Positions 1-11,384 of a stretch of DNA of 64,000 nt are shown here, piece by piece. The position numbers were made by a program, and so were the translations under genes. The stretch comes from Acholoe squamosa. Lineage: Eukaryota > Annelida > Polychaeta > Phyllodocida > Polynoidae. The notes under the pieces were generated by a model. The model ran no database searches, had not been told where the DNA came from, and was given only the letters and a program-made list of their open reading frames with translations. The stretch spans positions 9,994,001 through 10,058,000 of the forward strand of contig OX439041.1 in the NCBI GenBank assembly GCA_949317995.1, written 5' to 3'. Numbering within the stretch: position 1 is the stretch's first letter; each line of letters starts with the position of its first letter.

Positions 1-3000
1 GTTCCCTTAGTAACACCAACACAGACGACAATTGACTGAAGCTGGGAGAGTATTGAAAGCCTTCAGCTGAGATTGAAGGAACAAAAGGACAAAAGTTTCA
101 TAAGTTTCCATATCAACAAAAACGCATTTGACTGGCTGCTGTAGCTTTGGAGCAAAGGTATAGAATGGAATGGAAGTACATTAATATAAGAGTGAGTGGA
201 CGCTGGTTCTAGTTAACTCTATAAGTAGACGCTGGTGTTTGAAAACAGAGACACTGGACAAATAGACAGAGGATGAGAGAGGCAGTGTGAGCAGTCAAAC
301 ATTGTAAGAGACGGCTGCTGCAGGCTGTAGGCTGCTGCCAGGGGGTGTGAGTGCCCACTGTAGGTGGTATATAACACCCAAGGGTTGTACTGTAAAGGTT
401 TGCTGGCAAAGACTTCACCATTGGGATACCTTGGGTACACTGTAAAAGATGTTGTTAAGTTAACGCTGGTTAATTGGCAACTTTGGGACAAAGACGTCAA
501 CATTGAGATTCCTTGGGTACATTGCACAAAAAAAAATGCTGTCAAATTAATCGCAATTCATTAACAACTTGCAGTCAAAGATTTCACCATCGGGATCCCT
601 TGTAACACAGAGCATTACCGTACTGCCATCTGGGGTTTCATTGTGAAAACTGCACTGCTTCACTTAGTTACATGTTGGTGGTTTACTATTTAATTTCATG
701 ATGATTCCTGGTAGATTCAGCCTTATTTCTTAGAGCGTATCCCAGGGAGTGTATCTAGGGGGGGGGGGCTATGTCAGCTGGTGCTGAAGTGTGAGGAGGT
801 CCAGCACTCCCCGCCAGGGGTCAGCACCAGAGGAGGTGGTAAGTTGTCAGTGGACAGCAGCTCTGTGGACTTAAAGCTGTCACTCAGACACTGTAACAAC
901 CAGCAGACGACAAATAAAAAAAAAGCCTGCAGTTTTGGCGGGAACGTGCTCATCCATGCAGCAGAGTCAGACGACAATCAGGGGGCAGCAATCTCATGAG
1001 CCAGTGGCTTATACAAAAAGAGGAGGATAGGCTCCCAGCACATGCTGCCTACAGCCTGTATGGTTAGGGTTCTGTGGTGGTGTATGTGACTGATATAGAT
1101 GTACACATGGGGCCGTGCTTGGATAAGGAAATTGTGGATATTGTATACATGGGAAGTGCTGGCTGGCTACGTGGTATTATAGCTGCAGTGGCTGTGACAT
1201 CAATGTTGGCCCCAATTCCCGCCTCTCCCCCAGCCAAGCGCCAAATAATGGCTGTTGCGATCAGCACCCCATGAAAAACACAAACATAAGGATTGTGCAG
1301 ATTGTGCCTACAGCACACATTGGGCTCCAGCACCTATCTACAATGATACATGGATTTATTTAAAAACCGGATTTTTCATTTGAAAACGTTGATTTATAAA
1401 AAAAAACTCAGACATTTCTGATCTGGACACATACTGCATAACTCCCACATTCTACGGTCTTTTAAAAGTAAATCAGAAATAGTTATTGATTAATGTGTTC
1501 ACAGAATGAAAAGAGTACGTTAAAATTTCAAAACCAACCAGGACCCATTTTTCTGTTTACAGAACAAAGGTGTTATTTTGATCGAATCAAAAGCAGACAA
1601 TATTTATGTGAGGTGGTCAGCAGACTGTGTAGAAGCAGTAGCCACGGCATGATAGATCACCAAAGGCCCATTAACAGTAGCCACAGGGCAGCTCTGCTCC
1701 ACACTGGGTACAAATCATTGCTGTTCTGATGTGATATCCCACCAAACGAGCCAGAGCAGACGACAACCACTGATAACTGGCTACCATAGACGGAAACAAT
1801 CGACAGGCGACAAGAACCAGCAAAATAACAAAACAACGATGACAAAAAAGTAAAGGGGTAGAGTCAGCTCAAAGCGTCTGTATCTCCCCCCCCCCCCCAC
1901 CTCCTACCATTGAACTCCCCGACTCACTGACTCGTACCAAGGTCGTGGTGTGTGTGTGTGTTGTTGTCTCATGAGGGAGGGTCTTCATCTGGGGAATGTA
2001 TTGACCGATGGTAACCAAAGCACCCCTGGCAATACCCACATTTTATTGGCGCTTCCAGAAGCAGAGGCACTTTGGTTGTCAATAGTCTATAGGACTTATT
2101 GAGAGCGGACCATTTGGTGGGAATCAGAGAAGGGGTAAGAAGTGAGCTATAAAAGAAGAAGAAGGTCAGGGTTTCCCGGATGGTCGGAGGCTGATTTGGT
2201 GAATCTGGAGAGACCAAGCTATTTCCCCTTGGATAGGTTGAAACAGGGGACATTACAGTCATGCTCAGTGAAAGGGAAACTCGTTAAAATCCTGCGGCTT
2301 AAATAATAATAATGCACCCCTTGTTGTTACAAACCCACAGGACGACATAATGCTTTAAAACAATGCCAACAATGGGAGAATCGGGATTCATCAGGCAAAA
2401 CCAATAGAGACAAGGAGGCTTTTAGTAATCTCTGCAGAATTTATAATTCTACTTACCTGCCATGTTACTTCGCTCTGTAATTACTGACTATTATCCAGAT
2501 TTGATGAGCCTTGATTAATTTACACAGACATTGCTTCAATCATCTGTCAAGCACAGGCTGACACTCTGATCATACATGAAGTCCATACACAGTGCCAATA
2601 ACAAGACACTCAGAGAGTAAAGACAATAATATGATGACAGATGACCTGATATGATGCTCCTAGAAGGGCAGTTTGTCCAATAAGGGGTAGTTTGGACAGC
2701 AAAGGCAGGTCTGAGGGCATTCTGATCACTAAGGGCAACCAATTGATTGGTCCTCCTGCTGGCCTTATACCTGCTGTCAGCCATCTAATGTAGAAGCAGC
2801 GCGCTGGGAGTTCAGCCTGATGGTGTCTTTAATACCACCCTGTCACATGTAGACATCATTGGAGGAATCCGCTCCCCCTACGGTCTCCATGGTAACCTAC
2901 AACTGTCACATTAAATACCAATATCTGCCTTAGCCATTTCTACTGGACCTGGTTCATTCCCGCCGAATCCGCCAGCCTCTGGTCGATGTCGATTTGTATT

Positions 3001-3170
3001 TGACCAGCCACTTGATTCAGTGTATATGCGGTGAAGGCAAATTGTGATAAGTGACAGACTCAAGATGGAATATGTCAATTTATAGTTGATGAATTGCTTT
3101 TTGATGAGGGCAGAGTGAATGGTTATTAGATCTGCCACTGTGGATGATACACTGAAAGGTAGGAATCAAG
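1..3170. other. 5' gene-poor stretch
   Basis: No convincing coding region is seen on either strand; the short ORFs have no recognisable domains. An 11-G run lies at 758-768 and a 13-C run at 1886-1898. Between about 405 and 600 three diverged copies of a sequence like 'aaagacttcaccattggga' occur about 85 bases apart, suggesting an old degenerate tandem repeat. The stretch leads into the potassium-channel exon, so its right end may hold distal regulatory sequence, but I see no diagnostic element there. Confidence 0.5.
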
Positions 3171-3180
3171 GAATAAGGCC

Positions 3181-3187
3181 TATATAG
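3181..3187 (+). promoter_or_regulatory. TATA-like box upstream of K2P exon
   Basis: TATATAG lies 65 bases upstream of the channel start codon. It is followed by an initiator-like TCATCA and a small hairpin (GATAAAG 3201-3207 with CTTTATC 3213-3219) that would fall in the 5' leader. The position suits a short untranslated leader. It is a short AT-rich motif in AT-rich DNA, so chance is a real alternative. Confidence 0.25.
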
Positions 3188-3251
3188 GCAGCTCTCATCA
3201 GATAAAGAAATACTTTATCAGTGATAACATACAGATACTCTGAGAACCATC

Positions 3252-3912
3252 ATGGGCAGAAAGGATAAGAAGAAGGACCCTCCTCCACCTCCCCCACGGG
3301 GCGGGTCCTCTCTCCCCACCCCAAGGGCCCCTCCATCCTCAGCCCTCCCCTCCCCTGAGTACCCCTCCCCTGCTCACCCAACCCCTGAACACCCTTACCC
3401 CATCCTGCCCCCTCCCCCTCCACCACCCCCAAAACCAAACCAACACAACCAACACCGACAGGACCTGGAGGCCCAGGTGTTAAACCCACCTGTAGGACCT
3501 CCTAACACCACAGCTAACACCCCCTCCAGGAGGAGATGTGGGGCGTGCGTTAAGAGCGGGGTGTCCTTTCTGGTTTCCAGTGTTGGGCTGACATGTATCA
3601 TGGTTGGGTATACTGTCTTTGGAGGCTTCATTTTCATGAAACTGGAGGCCCCGAATGAACAAATCCTCAAGAATGATGTACAGCGTAGCAGGCGCTGGCA
3701 TGTTGAAATGCTATGGAACCTGACCTATGACCTTAATATCCTGTACCAGGATAATTGGACTCGCATTGCGGATGAGATTATGAATAATTACACCCGAGAA
3801 GTTTTCTACGCTACTAAGAACAAGGGTTGGGATGGCAAAGATGGAGACTCGGAACTGCAGTGGACTTTTGCTGGGGCGCTGCTGTATTCAATCACCGTGG
3901 TGACTACAATAG
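3252..3912 (+). CDS. Two-pore-domain potassium (K2P/TWK-type) channel, first coding exon, partial
   Basis: This exon encodes about 220 residues of a plasma-membrane background K+ channel. Seen directly: a basic start (MGRKDKKK), a long proline-rich cytosolic N-terminus (residues about 9-62), a first membrane helix (about 105-130) ending in the K2P-typical G-x-F-x-x-x-E pattern (G124 to E132), and an extracellular cap loop with three N-glycosylation sequons (N156, N168, N179). A pore helix follows and ends in TTIG, the first half of the TTIGYG selectivity filter. The ORF then runs into AG|GTAAGA, splitting the filter glycine codon in phase 1; an intron at this place is common in K2P genes. The start codon has a good context (accatcATGg). 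M2, the second pore and M3-M4 must lie on later exons, which I could not find in this window. The subtype is not assigned, and the proline-rich N-terminus is unusual for the family. Confidence 0.88.
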
Positions 3913-3918
3913 GTAAGA
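3913..3918 (+). other. Splice donor (GTAAGA)
   Basis: The AG|GTAAGA match at the end of TTIG is near consensus. The reading frame continues only about 25 codons with non-K2P sequence (KRIFIFLDF...) before a stop, as expected for read-through into an intron. No matching acceptor followed by a tyrosine-glycine filter exon was recognised downstream. Confidence 0.8.
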
Positions 3919-4917
3919 GAATCTTTATTTTTCTAGATTTTCAACAATCATATACACCTGCATTGTCCACGATGTTAATTATATATTAAATGTCTCAAAT
4001 GACCCATGCAAAGGTAAAATGAAATCCGTTTTTTGTGATAATGAAAAGAGACATCCATTACAGATTTTCTTTCAGAATATATGAATCAAAGCGAGTTATG
4101 GCAAAATTTATGTGCAGGAAATGGTTACAACAAAACTGTTCATAATGAGGACGGACAGTGTGTATAAAGGGTACGACCCAATCAATACCCGTGTTTTTTT
4201 AGTCACAAATATAAAAAAATAGAATAGAGACATATAGATAGAGGTTTATAGGGTGCTCTCATGATACCCATTGATTGCACAGTGGTAGAGCAAGGCCATA
4301 GGCTCTTGGCCACTCCTGCCATCTTCCAATGTAATCATAGCTATCTGTTCAGAAATCTGCGATGAAAAGTAGACAATTATTCCATAGTTTCCACCCATTT
4401 TTGAAAACGACAAGTAATTTAGATTTTATGTGAATGTCTGGTTTTTCAATATCTGCTGCTCTGCCATGCGAATAAGCAAATACAGCAAGCAAACCTTGCA
4501 AATTCATAATTTCACCTCAATTTTTAATTCCCATGAACAAATATTTCTTACAAGAGGATGCTTAATCTGAATGAAATCATTTAAACAAACATGGCTGTAG
4601 AAAGCTTTTCTATAATTAGTTACATTTCGCTCAGTTCTGGATTTTGCAACTGAGTAAGCATAGGTTAAAGGCACCCTGAGTCGGACAGATACCTAAAGTC
4701 GGACACAACCGTAAACAAATCTGTTTCATGGTCAACCGTTGATGCAACACCCCAATTCAATCAGTATACGTGTATCTGCCTTCTAGAAACCATGTCTAGA
4801 TCAGCCAAACAGACAACACAGCACCACATGTGTAAAAATGAAGATCTTGCTATACTTTGGATAATAACTAGAATTCTATTGAATTATGTTACATCCCTTT
4901 GAGCAGAAGTCAAATAA
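3919..4917. other. Presumed K2P intron 1, no other feature seen
   Basis: AT-rich sequence with no ORF of note and no recognised repeat. If the channel gene continues on the plus strand, this and perhaps all of the rest of the window is intronic. Confidence 0.4.
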
Positions 4918-4931
4918 AATTATCCATTGTG

Positions 4932-5113
4932 GGGTTCCCTAGCCCACTTAAAAGGGTCTATATCTCCTCTTTCCTCTCCTCTCAGGATGTGTGTGGTGCA
5001 CATATGCGCGGGCACTGACACATTCCTCTGTTAGATTATCAACTTGTGAAGCATGGGATAGCCACTTAGTGCCGCTAAAGTGCTGTAAAACACAAATCAA
5101 TCAATCAATCAAC
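4932..5113 (+). mobile_element. SINE 'CTTCCC' family, copy A, 14-bp TSD
   Basis: The insert begins GGGTTCCCTAGCCCACTT and ends in an (AATC)n tail. It is flanked by perfect 14-bp duplications AATTATCCATTGTG at 4918-4931 and 5114-5127. The first ~110 bases match copies C, D and the reverse complements of B and E, but the 3' part and tail differ (AATC rather than ACTC repeats), so this copy is a composite or a subfamily. The duplication length and simple-repeat tail are typical of LINE-mobilised SINEs. Confidence 0.8.
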
Positions 5114-5390
5114 AATTATCCATTGTGTCTATATCATTGTGTCTACATGCCGTCCGGCTGTAGGGTCATTTCTGACATGACCTGTCCGACATAAGTTGCA
5201 TTTTGACCTTTTGAAGACAATGTGTTTGCAGTTCATTGATTCATACATAATGGACAGCAATATCAAATCCCTACATGGAATACAACTGGTTTGATACCAT
5301 ATTTTTTGCTTGGTGCAACACAAATCAGAATATACAATGTTTGAAAGTGCCAAATTGAAGGAGCAAAAATGATCAAATCTTGTGTGATCA

Positions 5391-5984
5391 GAGACCTGTT
5401 TCACAACCACCATGTATGAGTAAGATTGGTGTACGCGCAAGGCAGATCACTCCTATGGTCATGCTAAGATTGATCTTAGGCTTCTTAGGCTTAGGGGAAG
5501 TGTTTCAAAAATAAATGGGGAGTGAAACTTACTAGTAAAGGGTCAATGTAAGAGTGACTTATGACCAACATAAAGTAGCTGATTTATGTGTAAGGTTGAG
5601 GGTACACATAAATTCGAAAAATCCTATCAACAAGTGAAATCCCACAATATTTTCTACTGCATGAAGTCAGCCATATATCAAATGGAAATTCCCCCTTTTA
5701 ATATCATTCTCTATCATGGAATAATGAAGTAAAGCCATATTCTGCACCTAGGTGATTGATCTTACTAGCTGGATAATTGGCCTGTGAGTGACCTTACAAT
5801 TGATCTTGATTACTGCTCCTATGTCTAATTGACAGCTGTTTCTATAGGACCAGTCTTATGTTCCAATAGGAGTGACAGGTTGTTCTGAAACACTTGTAGT
5901 CATTCCTAAATGACTGATCTTAAGTGGTCACTCTTAGAGTGAAAAGATTGATCTTACATAAAGAATGCTTATGAAACAGGTCTC
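5391..5984. mobile_element. Foldback/MITE-like element, copy 1
   Basis: The element starts GAGACCTGTTTCAC and ends with the inverse, GAAACAGGTCTC. Subterminal sequences such as AAGATTGATCTTA recur inverted near both ends, so the whole ~600 bases can fold back imperfectly. No coding capacity is seen. It abuts a second copy with one base between them. Confidence 0.75.
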
Positions 5985-5985
5985 A

Positions 5986-6597
5986 GAGACCTGTTTCACA
6001 AGGGCCATATACGAGTGACATAGACTTACAAGCAAGATGCTAGTAAGGTGGTGCTAAGATCAATCATTGGGTTCATTGGTCATATCTCCATAGCTCACTC
6101 TTAGTAGGAGGTGTTTCGAAAAGAAATGGGGAGTGAAGCTTATGAGTAAAGAGTCACTGTAAGAGTGACATATGACCAACATAAAGTAGCTGATTTATGT
6201 AGAAGGTTGAGGGTACACATGAATGGGAAAAATCATATCAATTAGTGGAATTCCACATATCTTTTCAATCCATGATGTCAGGAATATATATTAAAATGAA
6301 ATACCCTTTTATAATACCTTTTTCTATTGTGAAATAACAAAGTAGAGGCACATTCTGCACCTGGGTGATTGATCTTATGAGCTGAATGATTGGTCTACGA
6401 GTGACCTAAAGACTGATCTTGATTACTGCCCCCATGTCCAATTGACAGCTATTTCTAAATGACCAGTCTTAAGTTCCAATATGAGTGACAGCTTGTTCTG
6501 AAACACTAGTAGTCATTCCCAGATGACTGATCTTAAGTGGTCACTCATAGAGTGGAAAGATCGATCTTAAATACAGAATGCTTATGAAACAGGTCTC
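5986..6597. mobile_element. Foldback/MITE-like element, copy 2
   Basis: A second direct copy of the same element, with the same terminal inverted sequence (gagacctgtttcac / gaaacaggtctc) and diverged interior. The head-to-tail arrangement suggests tandem duplication or insertion into the terminus of the first copy. No flanking duplication is obvious. Confidence 0.75.
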
Positions 6598-6701
6598 TGG
6601 AGCGTCCAAAATGGGTGCGTTTACCCTAACAGGATTCTGGCTGGGGACCCTCTCAAGCATTGTTGTCTTTGCTGTCAATTGGGCGAATTATGACTATTTA
6701 C

Positions 6702-6855
6702 AATATTGCTAAAGTATAGAGAAATTTGGTCTAATAAGCAAATATTCACCGGACCGACGGCAGTGGAACCAACATCTTAAGCTGGGATTCCACTGCCGTC
6801 AGTCTGAAGAATTTCCCGCTGATCCAATGATTTTTTTCTATACTTTTGCAATATT
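6702..6855. repeat. Small foldback element
   Basis: Inverted arms run from CAATATTGCTAAAGTATAGA to its near complement ending TACTTTTGCAATATT. The core arms GACGGCAGTGGAA (6756-6768) and TTCCACTGCCGTC (6788-6800) are perfect. A third half-copy, with GATGGCAGTGGAAT, follows at about 6890-6905. It is MITE-like and non-coding. Confidence 0.65.
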
Positions 6856-7158
6856 AAAACGAATCAGATAAGCAAAAAATTGCCTGATCGATGGCAGTGG
6901 AATACATTAATGGTTGTAATTCCTTAGCATAGTCTATTGATATAAGTAAAACCCCTTGTATAATCCTCACCCTGAGTTTCTGGAAATGCTGGAAGCCACA
7001 CGAGGAGCTTGAAATGGTCTATACGCCATGGGTTATACGTGGGGTTTACACTACATGGTGAACGACTTCCTGCTTCAATTACGAAATTATATCAAATGAT
7101 CTACAAATGGTACATCCCCCTGGATGGTGCATGATGCTCACATGCACATTATTTAGAG

Positions 7159-7273
7159 AATAGACAACAATCTTCTTCACATCCAGACTGTCTGTTGTCC
7201 TATAATGTACGAATGCATCTGAGTGCATTATAGGACAACAGGCAGTCTCGATGTGAAGAAGGAGTTGTCTATT
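7159..7273. repeat. Long hairpin, ~47-bp arms
   Basis: The arm at 7159-7207 (ending TGTTGTCCTATAATG) and the arm at 7236-7273 plus flank (starting CATTATAGGACAACAGGC) pair with only a few mismatches around a 28-base loop. Transcribed, it would make a stable hairpin. It may be a small MITE or a hairpin-RNA precursor; there is no evidence for transcription. Confidence 0.65.
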
Positions 7274-7369
7274 GTCTTTATAAAACATTGTACATTTTAT
7301 TCCAATCAATAAAGTACCCAATCAAGGTATATCCAGACCAATTAATGGTACTTGACTGGTTTACAGCTA

Positions 7370-8165
7370 TGGTGACCTTGCTCAGGTGTGCACTACACTC
7401 CTATAATGCACTCAAGGTCACTTCTACCGTGCAGCAGAGCACTGTCACCTGTTTTATAATGGTGCATCATCTTTGGCATGATGCACTCTTGCAATGGCAC
7501 CCTTGAACAGTTAACTGTTTGATCATGGCATGATACCCCAAGGTTTCTTCATCTGTTGATGTGACACACCAAGCAGTGCACACCATTGGGGCATTGCTGA
7601 GAGTGTATCAGCCCTCTTGGATTCAGGAGTAATGCCTAAATACGTCACTGCTGAGACACTTGCTTAGGCTGCATTCATACATTATAAAGAAACATACCGA
7701 GGTTCACGAGAGTTGTTCCAATATGAGTGTCTCTTCACAAGATTCCACGAGGCAGAGCCGAATGAAATCTTGCTTCGATTCTATCAAGTGTAGAAACATC
7801 CAGTTTGGAGAAATTCGAATAGATCTCTCTATCTATTTCATGTTTCCTAGGTAAAGATCCCCTTAAGGAGCACTTTTGCATAAAGGGATTGGGGATATTC
7901 TGATGACGTCACCATGGAGAATAGGACTCAGTGACTCCATGTCCATGTTAATCCTTCATTCCCATTGGTCGGCTTGATGCATTCATAAACGCAGCCCTAG
8001 TGAGTAACACACCAGCTCTACATTCAAGCATCATGCCGAACCTACGGGGTTGATACACAAACTCCCGGCGGGTCGGCATGATGCATTAATGAAGTGCTGG
8101 CAAACAGTCTCGCCAGCACTCCATTGGTGCATCATGACAACTAATGGGCATGATATTTGGCATGA
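7370..8165. repeat. GATGCA-palindrome repeat cluster 1
   Basis: Repeated TGCATCATG and CATGATGCA motifs occur with palindromic units. The best is at about 8085-8145, where AATGAAGTGCTGGC pairs with GCCAGCACTCCATT and is flanked by CATGATGCA and TGCATCATG. A CRE-like TGACGTCA lies at about 7904. No coding region is supported. Confidence 0.6.
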
Positions 8166-8287
8166 GCTGTTGTAAATCACAAATTATACTATATCATCAA
8201 TGACATTGTTCACAATCAAATTCTATGACCATGCTCACCATGACACCTTTAACGATCTGTTGAGGATACATTAATGCATGCTCTTTG

Positions 8288-8711
8288 CCCTCCGGCAGAC
8301 TGTTGCAAAAAGATTTGGAAAGGATTTTGTCGGAGGTGGTATTCCCAAAATGGAACTGACTGACCTCAGGGAATCAATTCCCTGTTGGGTTGCCAAAAGA
8401 TAATTGGTCATAGAAGTAGTTTAGGAGTGGTCAGGAACTGGTGAATGCTTCCTAATCGAGAACCAATTCCCAGCCAGTTCCTTTCTCCAATTCCCTGGCC
8501 TTTCGACTATGGGAAGCATTCAGGTGGAATTAATCATGGAACCAGTTCCTCAACTTTTTGCAATGCAGTCTAATTCAGAGTAAGTCAATTCCATTACAGT
8601 ATAAGGTGGGAATTGGTCTCTCTGGGTGGAAAATCGGGAGGAACTGGAAGATGCATTAGTTACAGTGAGAATTGAATTCCAAATCTTTTCGCAACAGCCT
8701 CCGGGAGGGTT
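8288..8711. repeat. Foldback element 'TGTTGCAAAA', copy 1
   Basis: Inverted ends: CCCTCCGGCAGACTGTTGCA at the left, CGCAACAGCCTCCGGGAGGG at the right, continuing inward as AAGATTTGGAA and TTCCAAATCTT. The interior repeats variants of GGAACTGG and GAATTGATTCC in both orientations. A related copy is at 17508-17801. Non-coding. Confidence 0.65.
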
Positions 8712-9639
8712 AAGAATGGATCTTGCCATACAATTCTATTGTAAGACCCATTGTTCAAATTAAATATATGCCATGACACATTAATTAATTATAAGGGTTA
8801 CTTAAAGGAAGGCGGAGCAAATCTTGGGTAGTCCTCGGGTGCGTGCCAAGGCCAGGATGATTTCAACTTTCTTGTAGAAGCATGCATGATCATCTGGAAA
8901 AGAGGACTTGTTCCAGTAGCTTCCTATCACAGATGTGTACTTGTCATAGCATGGATATTGAAAAAGAACAACCATGCGGATTTTGCAAACAGAAGATAAC
9001 ATATTTTATCTAAACGATTTAAGAAAAATTGATTTAGCAAATGCACATGTTTTATATTTTGGTTCTTGTTTCTTCATTGGCAGGACCTTCCTCCGTAGTT
9101 AGATATCCCAATATCCGATCGACCTATAATCATTCTGATATCTGGATAGCCTTCTTTAAGCCGGAAACAGGGCAATTGTCTTTGAATTAGGAATACTTCT
9201 ATTTTAGTTATTTATGAAATCAATACCCAACGGTCCATGTGACAGGGGGGTGCAACTAACCCCCGAAAAGGATCAAACCAAGAAATGGTCAAAAATCCTC
9301 TTAGTTCCCATGATTTTAAAACTGATACCCTTACCCAAGTAAATTAAATATAAATTCTAATGATACGATCACCATTTGATATTTGATGGGGGTTATGAGT
9401 TGTTATTGACATTTTTTTCTATGACATCATTGCTAATTTTCATATCACCGAAACAGTGAGTACTCTGACAAAAGTAGGGCATGTTCCAGTGTAAATCATA
9501 AATTACACCCCATCACCAAGGACATTCATGAGCTGATTTACCAATTCCAAGTGGTAATTAATGTCACAATTATGTAATCAACACATTAAACATTGTCCAC
9601 CAGGAACCCTTTAAGGATATGTGGCATATTGTCCCTTTA
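8712..9639. other. No recognised feature
   Basis: AT-rich sequence without a supportable ORF. A short G-run/C-run hairpin (GGGGGGTGCAACTAACCCCC) lies near 9245. A stretch at about 9490-9545 resembles one at about 8168-8225, suggesting an older shared repeat. Confidence 0.4.
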
Positions 9640-9745
9640 AGGGCCGCTATAATGCATTGTTACAGCTTGCTCATTGGTCGTCACGATACAGCCCTGGCGA
9701 GTTACTCACCAGGGCTAACCTCATGCATTATAACAACCCTAAAGG
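9640..9745. repeat. GATGCA-palindrome repeat, CCCTGGCGAG unit
   Basis: The arms AGCCCTGGCGAG (9690-9701) and CTCACCAGGGCT (9705-9716) flank a TTA loop with one mismatch, bordered by GCATTATAA-type sequence. It belongs to the same family as the unit at 10673-10699. Confidence 0.6.
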
Positions 9746-9776
9746 GTAAGTTCACTTATAGAGGGGTGGCATACTA

Positions 9777-9993
9777 GGCCAGGAAAAATAAAAGGTGTGT
9801 TTCAAGTAACATAGCTCAAAGAGCTAGGGTCGGTAGGTCTGATTTCTTTTTTTTTTTACATTTATATAGGAAATGTAAGGGCACATATCAATGGATGTAT
9901 GAAAAATTTCACAAAAAAAAGTTGTTTTTTGCCCCTGTTTTGCAAGGGTCGGTCGGGTTACTGGAAACAAACCTCTTTTTTTTTTATTTGGCC
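9777..9993 (-). mobile_element. MITE 'GGCCAAA' family, copy 1 (217 bp)
   Basis: The element starts GGCCAGGAAAAATAAAAGG and ends CCTC(T)nATTTGGCC, and is flanked by CTA on both sides (9774-9776 and 9994-9996). Internal motifs (GGTCGGT near both ends, GGGCACATATCAATG) match the 352-bp copy at 31631-31982 in reverse. The interior is shorter, so it is an internally deleted relative. Confidence 0.75.
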
Positions 9994-10014
9994 CTACTAC
10001 AATGTAGTGCTGGT

Positions 10015-10340
10015 GAGAAGTCTTGCAAGCAATTTATTGGTGCATCATACCAACCATGATGCACTCCTGAATCAGGGGCCCCTATGGGGTTAACCCATTA
10101 TGCCTGTCACGATGCATCTGTGAAGCCTCGCTGAGGGGCTGATATCTTCACGTTGGGTATGCATCATGGACCAAGCAGTCTTGCCAGCACTTCACTGGAG
10201 CATCATACTGACCCTCCTAGAGTGCATCAACCCTGCAGGGTCATCTTGATGCAGGAATGTACATGATACATTAATGCATCGTGACAACCAATGAGCATGA
10301 TGCTTTTATGCATCGGCAGCCCATAGCAGGTTATAGTGTT
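10015..10340. repeat. GATGCA-palindrome repeat cluster 2
   Basis: Multiple TGCATCATG/CATGATGCA units with diverged arms. A short interval (about 10340-10515) of ordinary sequence separates it from the next cluster. No coding support. Confidence 0.55.
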
Positions 10341-10514
10341 GACCCTAATCCCTCATTATCCCAATCCCAAACAGGACCCACCAATTATACTAACAGTCAA
10401 TGGGCACACTTGTCCCCCGACACTCTACATGTAGAAATCTGTCCCCGGACACTCCACACCATCTCCAATACAAACATGCAAAAGGCAGCTTATCGATCTC
10501 CATCTTATCCCTTT

Positions 10515-10760
10515 AAGGGCGACTAATGCTGGAGTGCATCATGCGCATAGGTTGGCATTATGCACCAATGAAGTGCTGGTGAGACTGCTCGCTGGCACTT
10601 CATCGTAGCATCATGATGACCCTCCGGCAGTTTGTGTATCAATCCCATACGGTCGGCATAATGCCTTAATGTAGCCCTGGCGAGTTACTCGCCAGGGCTG
10701 CATTCATGCATCATGCCGACTAAAGAGCATGATGCACTTATGCATCAGCAGCAATTAAAG
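10515..10760. repeat. GATGCA-palindrome repeat cluster 3, perfect CCCTGGCGAG hairpin
   Basis: Contains the clearest unit of the family: AGCCCTGGCGAG (10673-10684), loop TTA, CTCGCCAGGGCT (10688-10699), perfectly complementary, with TGCATTCATGCATCATGCCGAC to the right. A second palindrome, AATGAAGTGCTGG with CACTTCATCG, lies at about 10565-10605. Confidence 0.65.
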
Positions 10761-11342
10761 GGTTAAAGAACTAAAATCGATTAGACAAATATTGGATATA
10801 TGAGGAAGGCGAGAGCCAGCTGCGCTTTATGTTCGGGTGGTGTAGAAGTCTGTGAGACGCAGGCAAACAGGGTGGAGAGGAGTGAGATATCTATATTGTA
10901 AAACGGTATGGAGCCATGTTGTGACGTCATATGGGGTGGGGTAATATGGAGAAAAGTTATAATGCTGCACTGTAGAGGTGGGGGAAGGAAAATTCTATAG
11001 GGGTTGGTGGTTTTCCCGGATTGCCGTCAAGCATCGATTTGTGCACATTAAAGCCAGTACATGCCTCTATAGGATAGTATCAGTAGTGATTGGTATACAT
11101 TTAGCTGTGACTGGAGAGCCCCTCCCACCCATTTACATACAAACTTTTCATATCTCACCTCCCTTATGTTAATCCAATTTGTGTCACATGTCATGGAAAG
11201 GGTTAGGACTGCCCCCTTCCTTTATTTCATGTAAAGAACTATAGTTCCTTTACTAGAGTCATTCCCCACACTGTCAAAACTAAATTATCAGCCCGGGCGA
11301 AAAACTCTCAATCTTGACATCAATCTATATATTGTAAGGCAG

Positions 11343-11384
11343 ATGACCCTACCTGATCACCTTTGAGTGATCAGGTAGGGTCAT
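11343..11384. repeat. Perfect 18-bp-arm hairpin
   Basis: ATGACCCTACCTGATCAC and its exact complement flank a six-base CTTTGA loop. In duplicate copy 2 (13327-13368) one base of the right arm is changed (GTGATC to GCGATC), breaking one pair. It could be a terminator-like or regulatory hairpin or a repeat core; function is unknown. Confidence 0.7.

Noticed and set aside
1-1770. CAGACGACAA recurring at 22, 904, 968 and 1757
   Set aside because: Only ten bases and no surrounding similarity; not enough to call a repeat.
3250-3701. Minus-strand glycine-rich ORFs over the K2P exon
   Set aside because: Antisense of the proline-codon-rich N-terminus; the plus frame has clear channel motifs.
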